Assembly: GCF_008831285.2 (NCBI RefSeq)
Contig: NC_045150.1
Location: 9,622,001-9,686,000 of the forward strand
From: Nymphaea colorata
Taxonomy: Eukaryota; Streptophyta; Magnoliopsida; Nymphaeales; Nymphaeaceae
Direction: 5' to 3'
Length of the DNA stretch: 64,000 nt
The position numbers were made by a program, and so were the translations under genes. Positions 47,041 to 58,559 of this stretch are shown piece by piece (position 1 is the stretch's first letter; every line of letters begins with the position of its first letter). The notes under the pieces are model-generated. The model ran no database searches, was not told the DNA's origin, and saw only the letters and a program-made list of their open reading frames with translations.

Positions 47041-50000
47041 TCAAGAGTTGCATTGTTTAGTTCGACCAGCTATATCAAACTCCTATGTTTTTAAAGTTCG
47101 TGTTTGTTGTGTCAGTGTCAGCCCTAAAAGGTTCATCCTTCAACTTGAATTGCCGTGCCTTATCAACATAATTACATGGGAAAGAAGCGTTAGACTAATC
47201 ATGTTGAGTAAAGCACATGTCACCAACGTTTCTCGACGATTGCTACCATCTTGCGTTGGTAATTGTTATCTAATCTAATTTTGTCCACCAAACGGTCTAT
47301 TGTGCTCGAGACGCGCGGATATCACGGGTAAGCTAATTGCTGGAACCAAACAAATTAAAGTACATGTTTGTCACAAATAAAAAATGATAAGCACATTTGT
47401 TTATGTAAAGCAAAAACAAAAGCATTTGGAAGTATGTTTGTGGACCCGTCAGGATTAATCCGGGTCAGCGACCCGCCTAGACTATTTTGATGTGGCCCGA
47501 TTCGGCAATGCAACGTATCGTTTTTCTAAATAAACTATAATTTCAATTAATTTTATGTATTTTTTGTGAAAAGTGATTTTGTAAATCTTCGAGACCCATT
47601 TTCGTCCTGTCCATAACTCGTGGTCCGGTATATGGCCGTAATTTGCTTCTCATTTTACGAGAGTATTTGCCACGCGTCGCCCGGTGGGGTCCACTTTCTT
47701 CAATGCTTTAAGTCCACGTGGCTAAAATGAGCGCGTTGAATTTAAGCGGCAGCGCCGCAGCGGGCCCACATATTTCTTAAGGACGTAAACGCCCTTACGT
47801 ACTTTCTCAACGTTGAACGGTCATTGTGCCCTCGGTGACGCCTGTTTAATGAACTGAAAATTCTCGTTTTTAATGGAAACAAGAATCACGTTATTAAAAC
47901 AAAAAAACTTCAGAATTATTAACTCATTCTTAAACCAAAATCTTGGATTTTTTAATTCCACCCTGAGAATTGAATTATAATTCCTGAATTTTTCTTTTTT
48001 TTTCATTTTTTTAGGGCACATGTCATTGTGGTTTTAGTTCGCTAACTCTACAATTTTAATTCATATTTTATTAAACACATTATTTTCAAATTTAAAACTA
48101 AAGCTTGGACTATCAAACACAAAGGAGGAAAAATGAAATTGAAATTTTGTTTGTAGAATTTCAGATGCCTCCTAGAGAGAATAAAGGACTGTACCTTTTC
48201 TGGACGATGAATAGTTAACCTCTTGCAAATGAATAGATGTCGTTAACATAACTAGTGCTGTTAAATTCTGGTATTCATTGGAATCGGCCTTGAGAAAATG
48301 TAAAATAACGGGTGACTAAAAAATCGGAACATCACTTTTAGGTAGAATCAAATCAAAAATATATATTTTAAATTAAAAAACGAAAAATGAAATTATTGAG
48401 AAATAAAAATGATAAGAAAAAACTCTCGGGTTCGTTGGTGCCGTTTAGACGGTATTATGCATCACATTGAAGTTCAATACATTTTCATGTAAACATTTTT
48501 CCAGTGAGATTTCTAGAAAAAAAAAAAGTGGCATTACGGTAACTCTACGCTCCCGGGCGCCAGAAACTTCCCCAGCGTTCTCGGGAGCTTCTGGACTGGA
48601 TCCGATCGCGACGGCACCTAGCTGGGTCCACCCCGATGGAAAATAAAATTGAAAACTAGCCGCCATGCCCACTTGCTCCCATCGCCAATATCAACAGTTC
48701 GGATTCAGGTCTGGTTCATCGTTTACTGAACTTGATTTAATTAAGTTCTGTGCAATAACTGACATCCAAACCTTATTTTTTAGTACAGTAAGATCTGACA
48801 TTTATATGACATTGAATTTAAAATCTAAATAATAACCCGATCCAAATTTCTCTAAAAGAAAGCAAGAAAGATTACATTACTAATTTGGATAAATCCGACC
48901 CGTCTAGATCTCTACTCATGGGATGCTCCAGTAAGTACCCATCACCTGGATTCTTGGCCCACCAAGGGAAGCCAGATGCAGCTGCGAGTGGGCCCACATA
49001 AGCTGGCAGTGGTTCTGGATCCGGGTTAGACAAGCGCGAACACCAACCTCGAACCCGTATACTCGTTTAGTTATTTTCTTTTGACAGGACCAAAGAGTTC
49101 ATAAATGAAGGCATACTTCAGTCCATCTGAGCTCCAACAATAAATGCTTCGTGATCTTAACACGTGAAAAATTCAGGAAAAAAGTGAAGATGCTGAGATT
49201 CGATGTAGGATCTTCGTCCCAATTTTCCTTCTACCACTTCCGACCTGATATTGCAAAGTAAGCATCCGACAAAACGATTTTGAGCACTCATATAGACGTC
49301 CAAAACTGATGCCAATAACAGTAAGTAAGTAATGGTGGGCATGTGCTTGATAAGTTTTGTAGGCGGTGTTGGTTTGCACTCAAACGAAGTCTTAAGGATA
49401 CAAAATTTGTCAGGTTATGGCTAACACTTAGCAAGTCTTCAATAAGAAAATATACCCTGAATTCGAGACATCGGATAAAATTGGAGAGCGTACCACTTAC
49501 ACATCCACCTCATACTGACGCAGAATCTAAGCTTTGCTATTTTCTGTTTCTTAAGCACCAAAACTGAATCAAACAAAGGTATGAAGGAAGGGCCCGATCC
49601 CCATGAAAGCTGAGACAGGAAAGAACAGAGAAGGCAAAAGACCAATATGTGTGGGACATTTGACAGAGAATTCCAACCAACAAATTGCTGGTAAAAGAAG
49701 ACAGAAAGCAAAAGAGCAAAAAGGTTGAGAGTATTCCATACCTTGACAGGATGTCATTGGACCTCACAGCGCCTCTTTCATGTGCTTAAGCAGTGTCCAA
49801 CAAGGCACGAGACCAACGCCTCTCGCCTCCCAGGGGGAGAGTTGATCAGCAAGTCATACTCTTCACCTGTAAAGCTTTTCGTTTTACCGACCCATAAGAT
49901 AGGCGGGATGCACAAATTTCATAAGGAACGGTAGCCCAAACTACAGCCAAAAAACCCCGCTACCTAATTTCAAGGACGTAAAGGACGCCTCTTTGTTCGA

Positions 50001-50321
50001 GGAGATAAAAAGCCAGCCACCAGACCAAATTGCACAAGGCCAATTGAAAGCAACAACCATTTTGAAATGCCCGAAAAGCCAACCAACACCCCCATATAAC
50101 GAGCCCACACCCAATTTGAAATAAACAGCCGCTCAACATCGATTCAGCTTAATCACGGCATATGGAACACACTAGAAACAAATAATTTATGGTCTCGAAT
50201 GTTCGAGTTGAAAAAGTTGGATTGAAACTACTATGAACGACGCTTGCCCAAGAGGGGGAAAGAAAGCAATTTGATGGAGAGCGGCCAGCAGAAATACCCT
50301 ATTAAACCTGGCACGTTTCTC

Positions 50322-50620
50322 TCAGCAGCTGCTACCACCAGCACCACAATGCTGTAAACCAAGGCTTAAAAAACCGAAGGCCAAAACTGGCAATGGGATT
50401 GCAATCCACATCCACTCCACAGCTTCCATTGAGAGATGGTTCATTCCTCCCACACTATTAACACCACCAAAGAACTGTAAGGCAGCGAAAATGAAGATTA
50501 ACATGGTTTAGTAATGGCAAGTTACTTTGAAGCGATCCACCAGCTTCTACCGCAAAAACACCCATTACCACGGCGAAAAGCAGAACAGTACAAGAGACAA
50601 ACTGCAGTGGGAAGAAAAAA
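50322..50620 (-). other. possible exons of a small membrane protein, unrecognised
   Basis: On the minus strand, a pyrimidine tract and CTGCAG near 50607 precede an open hydrophobic stretch (FVSCTVLLFAVVMGVF). A second acceptor CTTACAG near 50470 precedes FFGGVNSVGGMNHLSMEAVEWMWIAIPLPVLAFGFL (positions 50320-50470, key residues G, N, H, W) and a stop at 50322. The intron between them would be only about 50 nt unless an earlier donor is used, which is short for a plant. No start exon is seen. It is either the 3' end of an unrecognised gene or chance. Confidence 0.2.
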
Positions 50621-51297
50621 ATAAAAAAAAGACAGGAGGGTGAAGCTTCAAATCTGAAACCAACCATGAAAGTTTGGCTTGTTATACAGGTCGACCATTT
50701 CATAAGACAGGCTCAGACAATATTATCAAACAACCGCCCAGTTTAAGCTAAGCTTAATATATTACCAAAATGAGCTTGAACATGCCCGCTCGGTCTGCCC
50801 AATAGTTTGCCAGCCTTGGCAGAAAGACACCAGCCATAAGCTTTTCTCTTGGATCGTAGGTCAAACCCTCAATTAGTATCCTTTAGGACAACTGCATGCC
50901 GAGAGCAAATAACTTGCTGCTACTGCACTCCTTTTACGAATTAACTGTCAGAAACCAATGGCATGAGCATGCAAATGTAACATAAACATAGAACGAAACG
51001 TTCTTACAGAAAAACATGAAGAAAAGCATGAACACGGACCGATAGGACATGAAATTTGGTAACACATTACCCACTCACGAAAATCCTATGTGAATCCATG
51101 GTTACACAAATCTGAAAATAAAGCCGACAGGGAAACAGCTGATAACAGACAATCCCGCATATATAACATTCTGGGATGGTTCAGCAGGCCAGATAATTTT
51201 ACAAGGGATTAAAGTTGACAGCGGATAAGAAGCTAGTGAACCCTTGAAAAGTGCAAAACCCATCCAGAAGTACAGATGCTAAAAAGCCCCTTGGTTC

Positions 51298-53876
51298 TTA
51301 GAATTTCTTTTCTTTCAATGGCCCCTTGGGGATTTTACTTAACACCTTAGCATCAAACACCGCATATTGCTTCTTGATTTCAATACCAGCCTTCTCCGCT
51401 GCAGAATCAATCTGATCTTCATATTTCTCGTACAATACTGGTACTGTGTGCAACGTCACGAAAGCTGTTATAGTAGGAACCAGGCATTAGTTATTAACTT
51501 CCGGCAAAAGGAAAAAAAAAAAAAAGAAAAAAAAGAAAAAGAAAACATCCATGGTAAAAGGAGATAAAAATGAACTTCACCTATGTAGAACAGAGTAAGG
51601 AAGTTGCACCAACTCCCAACAACAGAGAGAATCCAAAGCCCAGCGATCACCTGAATGCCGCAAGAAGGCATCTTAATCAATCAAAGGACATGGTGCATAA
51701 ACGAATAAAGCACAATGCTGGAGAGACAAGCTTACACCAAGAAATTTCTTAAGATCACGCCCTAAAGCCACCTCATGTAGAAGAGCAAATGCCCGGTTAA
51801 GTTCAAACCTCAGCCCACGGGCAAGGTTCACAACAACATCCTCTGGGATATGGACTTCTGGTATTTTTGGTGGAGCCCTACGACCAATCAAAACAATAAA
51901 GCTCATCAAATATTTCAATACTGAAACAGTTCCCATCATGGTCTTGAATTCAAATATGCAAAGTTCCTCTATCTTGATGAATAAAGGAAGGAGCTTACTT
52001 GTTGATGAATGAAGTTGCATTGGACCAGAGAAATAGAATTGCCAACACGAGTATGAGAAAATGGCAAACAAGGGTGAGCAGATGATATCCAAGCCACTCA
52101 AAAAGAAGCCAGACCACAGTAACTCCACCAAGCATGCCAGCTGAAATCTTCTTATTTCTCCATAGAAAAATATCAGCAGCTGCACAACAAAACCAACAAA
52201 ATTTTTATTTAAGACCCACATGCTAATAATCATAGCTAAATTTCACAACATCCAACGTAGACCCAGGTAGTGATACATTTGTAGAATAGTTTAGCACAGA
52301 CACTACTAAGTACCTCAATGCAAGCAAGCTTAACATAAGACGACAACAGGAATGAAATTAAAGCATCTGCAAAACTATCAATCCAGAAACTGCATTTAAT
52401 TCAACTATTTAGTGGAGTAATATAAATGTCTATAACAAATCACTTCTCTATGAGACCCATCGCTTTGCTAATCCGATTACTATTTTTGTCGCAAACAAGC
52501 TCCAAAAAAACTTAATCCAAATAGTTTCTCCTCTGGTGTAGAAGGCCTCATAAAAAGGACTGAGACTAGGGAAGAGAGAAATTACTTCACAGTCCACCAA
52601 AAACAGATAAGCCTACCCTTACACCCATAAACCCCTAAAACTTATCAGAAGCCCATTTACACAGGGCCAAATCAAAAAGGCATTCAACAGGCTTGAGATC
52701 TAAAGAATACGACACTTTTTTCTTCATTTGCACCACAATATCCGGAGCAATCAAAGTCTTACATGGATTTGGTTCAATGTCCTGGCGTCCAAGCCATTCT
52801 ACCGAGACGATAGTTTATCTTAATCATTAGCAAAACATCATTATCCTTTTCCCTCCTCCACTTTTACTTGAAGCAGATTCATCATATTGTCCAAAGAAAC
52901 CACAGGACAGCAATCCAAAAGAAGATTCAAAGCCTGAAAAGACAATGACTAATGTAGAAAATCCAATCTAAAGCCCCAATACATCACAACTGGATCAGCA
53001 TTTTTGGTCGTCCAACATTTTTCCTTCAACATAAAAGAACACACTTCAATGAAATTAATGATTCCAAATTAACATATCTCATCGGCCTCACTTCAAAAAT
53101 TAAAACCACCTTATTTGATATGAAACCAGAACGGGAAATCAACCTCTCACATAAAACACCAGAAATTCCTTAAAATCCACTGGAAAAAGCGACCAATTTC
53201 CCCACATCTATATAAAACCATAATTTGACTGCAATTAATGGGGGAAAAAAAGGCCTTTCTCTCCCAAGAAAAAAAAAACATTCGGATCGCCATCACCTAT
53301 AAACAATCACCCATTGGGAGAACAAAGCCCTTTACTCCAAGAAAGAAAAACCATTTCTATCGTGATCACCGGCGATCGGCCATAACCAAACACAGGTAAT
53401 CGAAGCAAAAAAGTTATAAGCCATAGATCGGCAAAGCCAAACACAGGACATGCCAACAGCAGGATCAGCAGACAAAATCAATAAACCCCATTTTCATCTA
53501 AAACCCTGACTTTATCAAACCAGTCACAACTCGTTAAACCTTCAATCAAAAAAACAAAAAGTCTAGAAACAACTCCTGAACTCCATCATTCAACGGCCAC
53601 AAGAACCCAGGAACCATTTGTCCAGATACATACGCCCCAGAAAAATGAAAAGGATCAAACGAGGAAGTGCAGACACTCACGCTTTCCACCACCGAGCACG
53701 TTGTGTACGGGCTGCTTTCTGCCGAACAGCCGGTAAACAGCGGACGAGACGGACGGCTTCTTCTTGTCGTCGTCAGAATCGGAGGACGACGACGAGTCCT
53801 CGTGATGCAGTTTCTCTTGTATCTTCTCCACCACGCTTTCGATCACCGAACCGGCGCCCTCCTCGTGTTCCGCCAT
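51298..53876 (-). CDS. RTNLB: reticulon-like protein B (RTNLB), copy B, five exons
   Basis: Exons, in order of transcription: 53876-53681, 52179-51999, 51877-51736, 51650-51581, 51464-51298. The lengths (196, 181, 142, 70, 167 nt), phases and product length (251 aa) are exactly those of copy A. The N-terminus differs at about nine of the first 66 residues (for example HHED for [18 protein letters not shown] for [14 protein letters not shown]), while the reticulon homology domain is nearly unchanged. The two hydrophobic hairpins, the hydrophilic loop and the [12 protein letters not shown] end are all present. All splice sites are GT-AG and no lesion is visible, so both paralogues look functional. 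Expected role: ER membrane curvature and tubule shaping. Confidence 0.95.
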
Positions 53877-54013
53877 GGCTTCCAGGCAACGGCGAAAACC
53901 CTAAAGTGAACCCTAACAGAGCTTGCGACGGAAACCTAACGCCCCCAAGGACTCTGAGCAGAGAGAGATTAGAAAGAGGAGGAGAAAATCGCGATGTTGC
54001 CGCGCTCTCTGGC

Positions 54014-54030
54014 TATAAAATCGTCGCCGG
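54014..54030 (-). promoter_or_regulatory. TATA-like element conserved between the reticulon copies (B)
   Basis: Plus-strand CTATAAAATCGTCGCCGGG, matching copy A near 46199, at the same distance (about 140 bp) from the ATG. Confidence 0.4.
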
Positions 54031-54869
54031 GTCCCCGTTGTGGACCCCGCACCTGTACCGCTAGCTATTGGCCGTCCGATCACCCGAGCCTGTAGCCGAA
54101 CCTCTGGCTTGGGTTAAATAACGAAAATTTCGCTCTCCCGTTACCTTCTGCCTTTAATTTTGAAAACCCCCTTACGTTTTTACATCTTTTTTAGTAAAGA
54201 ATCGTTTTTCAGAAGCACATTTAAGTTATGCAGGTAACATATAAAGGCATGTTCTCACCTTTTAATGTAAAGGTATTTTGGCAATTTAACAGGTTAAAAA
54301 AAAAAAAAAAAACTTTGGATTCCACTTTCATATTTGCAAGGGAGAGTCTCTTACATTGAACGAATTGAGGTACTTTGTTTTTTTTTTTTTTTAAAGTTCA
54401 TAACACATGTTAGAAGCCGAAATATACAACTTGATTGCTCGAGCAAACATGTCCTTAACGAAAAAATAATCAAAACAGAAGCTCTCATATACTCTGCAAT
54501 GCGTAGAAAAACTTTCCCCCAAAACAAGTAGATCCAAAGATATGCCAATTCTGAAGGAATAGAAGATTTCTCAATTATTGAAGTAAAAGCCTTCAAAATG
54601 GACTTAAAATGATTATTATTTATTTATTTTTTAAGTAAGTGGCCTATATATGATTTGGGACATGGAAAAAGAAGGGAGTCAAGTCTTGCTGTTGCTGCCT
54701 CATATATGATTTTTCGCATAATTGTCATTGAATGGCAATTATTTTGTTGCCCTCACACAAATCACAACTTTAGGAAATATTGGGTACTCTTTGAAAATTA
54801 ATGAAAAGTAGTGTGACTTGGATGAAAATTCCTGCAAGATTTTTTTTTTTGCCAAAATTTGATGTTCAT

Positions 54870-55000
54870 CCGGAAGCTTAACGGGGCCGTTGTTGACGTC
54901 GACCTAAGGGATCTTCAATCTGCATCCCACTGATGGGCCTCTTATCGGAGGGTATCTTAAACGGCGTTAATCTTCCGTTATCCTACACGTGGCACCACGA
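54870..55000. promoter_or_regulatory. conserved upstream block of the reticulon duplication (B)
   Basis: GAAGCTTAACGGGG, GGAGGGTATCTTAAACGGCGT, TTCCGTTA and GTGGCACC appear in the same order as in 46355-46475, but about 1.0-1.1 kb from the start codon. It keeps both AACGG cores. Confidence 0.45.
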
Positions 55001-55646
55001 ATTACCGATTTGTTCTCGTCCTTGGAAAAGATGACGAAATTGGGGTTGTCAGTTGACCCTTGACCATGGCATGGTGGGCTCTTCTTCGCCAGCTGACCGG
55101 TAGAATGGTGCGTGCCGTTAGGCACACCAGTCACCCAAAGTCGATTATGTTTCCGTTGATCTTTTTATTCTTCTCTTTATTCTGTTCTTTTATATAATCT
55201 GAACAGTCATAAAGATTTGAGTAAAAGATTATATAGCGTTTTTTTTAAAGTGGTGGTATATAGATAATAAGCTAGATGTGACATATGCCAACGATCCTTT
55301 AATGCGTTATTAACTCATTATATCATCATAGAATCATGAGATTTTATTTTCTTCTATGTGAAGATAAAACCCTAGATGTAACTTCCCTAGAAAGTTTTAA
55401 GTTGTTCTTTGAAAGCTGGAATCTCCGTGTTAAAGGCAAATTCTTGTCGACTTTTTAGTACTATAAAGGGAATCGCTTCTGAAGTGGGCTTTTGTGAAAG
55501 GTTTAAAGTTTGTATACAACAAAATGATCAATTCACAAGTTGAGTTACCAAAGTTTGCTTAATTGGAGCACTTTTCTCCTCTTTCCCTTTTCTCAACTGG
55601 AAAGCTCCCATGTCAAAAGGGGAATTAGGAAAAAAAAAGGAAACTT

Positions 55647-55650
<4 letters not shown>

Positions 55651-55684
<34 letters not shown>
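55651..55684. repeat. (AT)n microsatellite
   Basis: About seventeen uninterrupted AT units. Confidence 0.9.
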
Positions 55685-55687
<3 letters not shown>

Positions 55688-56535
55688 AATAGGCACTTGT
55701 TCGTTTTATATATTTGAGTAGGCATATGGGTGGCAACAAAGTCATGAAAGGGTCTTTTGACTTAGTTGACGTCATCAACATTCTTCCAACTTGAAAAGAA
55801 AAAAAAAAAATCTAAGGAGGTGTTGGGTGTTTGGATGATAGCTCAAAATTAATTTTTGAAATTGAAAAAATAGTTTTGTTTGCAAAACACCATTTCAAAA
55901 CTGAGTTTTAAAGTATTAAGAGGCAGTTTGGTATAAATATGTAAAAAGTCACATTGCAACTTAACATCGAAATGTGAACCATTTACATCCATATCCAAGA
56001 CCTTTCATAACCAAAAGTAAGACATATTGTGTTTGGTAACTCCCAGGGAAAGACTATGGAGGCAATTGCAATGGGTGGCAGATGGTCGAGGGTGTTTTGG
56101 TAATTGAGAGTGAGAGAGGCAACCCCAGAGACAGCACGTTGCTTCACGACAAGCACATGCTGCGTCGCTTGTGTGATGATTGTTAACTTTTTTTTAGTAG
56201 AGTCAATATCGTGTGGACCTGACCATAAGATGGATCTTTCGGTTATCGGATCCAACCTCATCAGAACTCTTTTCTCCTTGTTCAGACTCGGATCTGGATT
56301 ACGACTTGAATTTCTGAGGCGGCATCCAAATCCATGAGACCCGAATACGTAGTTCAGGTGGAATCTTTCCTGGATCTTGGACTCGGTTTTAGATTTAGTC
56401 GACTGAACTGCTCACCGAGTCTCGGTCCAATTAGAATTCAGATGGTTTACCCACTTCAAATTGAGTAGGGGTTTCTCTCATTCATTGGAAGTCATGTATT
56501 TTACATGTCTATATAATTGGGATTGGGTTATTGCA

Positions 56536-56626
56536 AGGGCAGAACCAAAAAGTTTTTTTTCAAAAACATTTAAATATATAGTTAACAAATTTTCAATTGA
56601 CCTCATGAAGCTGCTTGTATTGGACG
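56536..56626 (+). repeat. dispersed repeat, copy 2
   Basis: Matches the minus strand of 23113-23213: AGGGCAGA, a T-rich run, TAAATATATAGTTAACAAAT, then a CTTGTATTGGAC block. Confidence 0.6.
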
Positions 56627-58559
56627 TTTAAGTAAATCAAAAAATGTAAATTTAAAGTTTGAAATTGGACTTTGTGGGGGCATAGAATGGCCTTGGTCAT
56701 TGGGTTCTCCAAAATAATATAAAAAAATGTTTTGAATCATTGCTATTTGATTGAGCTTACTCCAAAGCCCAACCAAAGGAGAGAACGTTTTGAAAAATGC
56801 CATCCTTTGGCTGAAATGGAATCAAATCAATGGCAAATGAATTTCAAGAGTGCCATGTGCCACTTTTTTTAAATAATCTAAATTTGTATTCCTAATTATT
56901 CTTAAATATTTCTTCTTTATTTCAAATACACTTTTACAACTTTTTTAATTGCTGTTTCACTATGGAACCAAAACCAAGGGCTCCTTATTCTTCTTTTTGT
57001 CTTTAGAGTCTAAGGTTGCATCCATAGAGTTTGAAGCTCACATTAATTGCTGGTCCAATCAGTTACGACAAAACCTTGAGTTTGGTTAAGACAATAAAAA
57101 AATAGTTTCAAGCGGCACTTTCCAATCTTTTGCAGTGTTAATTCGAGGCACCAAAAGCAAACCTTCTACTTTGAGAGATCACAGGAAGGGTGGAAGCTTA
57201 CACTCTTTTGTTGGATAGTAGGATGAAATGTTTATCATGTTCGCCTAATAATAGACGAGAGAGAGAAATGAGAATGAAATTAATTACACAATTTGTTCAT
57301 ATGTCTTAACCTGATCCAACTGCTTACTAATTGTTCGATAGAGTGATCTCACCTAACACATTTTGGCTACTAATTAATCGACCGACCGACACATAGATAT
57401 GGCCCATGTGGTTCATTTAATTATCATCTTTAATATCTTTGCAAAGTCAGGAAGGAAAAGAAAAAGATAAGAGGGGTCTGTTTGATTGCTATTGAGTTGA
57501 CATATGTGGATCAACATAGTTTGTTTTAACAAAAAAAATGTTTTGCAAAACTAAAAGCAAGAGGATGGTTGTGTGGCCTCACTCTAGGGTGTCTGATTTT
57601 TCAATCAAATGATTGAATATATGAATAAACAAATAAATATCAGAACTGAATAGAATACATTAAGCACTTTACCTAGTGACAACCTGAACCCCTAAATGGC
57701 TTAATTAAAAAGTTCAGATCCATATCTCATTTTGAAGGAGAGAAAAAAAACGTATGAGTAAACCATTTAAGATTAAATGTGTTTTTTAGCGATAAACGTC
57801 ATAATTTTGTAGTGCACAAGTCAATGTTTTGCATAAACGCACCTTCAATTAAACATGTTTTATGTTAAATTAGTATTCGTAAACATGTTCCCATGTTCAT
57901 ATCTTGTTTAGAGTATTTTTTTAGTAAGAATTTCAGCGGTTTGACTTTTGTCTCTGGTTTATTTAGTGTGAGGTATCTTCTCGAAGGTAGCACCATGACG
58001 AAGCAAAGTACTTGGCAGGGTGAAAGACTTTATCCAGGGAATCCCGTCTCCGGAAGCTTCACAAATTCCCTGCTTACCACCTGCCCTCCAGTAAGTCAAT
58101 ATATATTCGGAAGCATTCACTTTTCCATATACAAGGATCTTGTATGATTTAAAGAACTATGACTTGCATTGATATGACAGATATTTACAGAAATAAGAAG
58201 GCAAAAAAGGAAAATTTCTTGTAAAAGTATCAGCAGCCCTGACCTGCAGCTGTCATCTCCATTCTGGCGTATCACCACCTTACTTATAATTGAACATCTA
58301 AGCGTCATAGTCTGACAAAGGAACATGATGACAGTTACAACACAGGAGACTAAAACTGTGACCAGGCTCACAGATCCTGATCCATTGGTGTGAGTAATCT
58401 TAACCTTCTTCGCCAACACAAGCCGCAGTCCCTCTTACTGATCGAACTCCAGCGGTCATTGTTCAGCAAGGCCTGCAAATATATCTCATATTCCGTCTGC
58501 AATGCAGCCTTACAGGTGGAGAGTAATTCGTTAGCAGTATTGCGTGCTCAGCCTTCGAC

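Larger units (their letters stand above)
46481..50669. other. intergenic between the reticulon duplicates
   Basis: Contains the dispersed repeat at 46795-47040 and many short AT-rich stretches. A GC-rich patch at 48540-48625 includes a short inverted repeat (CCAGAAACTTCCC...GGGAGCTTCTGG). No gene is recognised, except for the weak exon-like frames noted at 50322-50620. Confidence 0.5.
50670..55010 (-). repeat. tandem segmental duplication, copy B
   Basis: Partner of 42925-46480. Copy B contains about 700 bp (roughly 54130-54865) that has no counterpart in copy A, between the proximal promoter and the conserved upstream block. That segment is AT-rich with poly-A/T runs and no recognisable element ends. 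Confidence 0.85.
55011..58559. other. intergenic, then APO2 3' UTR
   Basis: No gene recognised. It contains the TA microsatellite at 55651-55684 and a dispersed repeat at 56536-56626. The last 150-200 bp before 58560 should belong to the 3' UTR of the APO2-like gene. Confidence 0.5.

Noticed and set aside
48540-48625. possible heat-shock element cluster (GAA/TTC blocks in a GC-rich patch)
   Set aside because: The spacing does not follow the nGAAnnTTCn rule cleanly and no gene follows on either side within reach.
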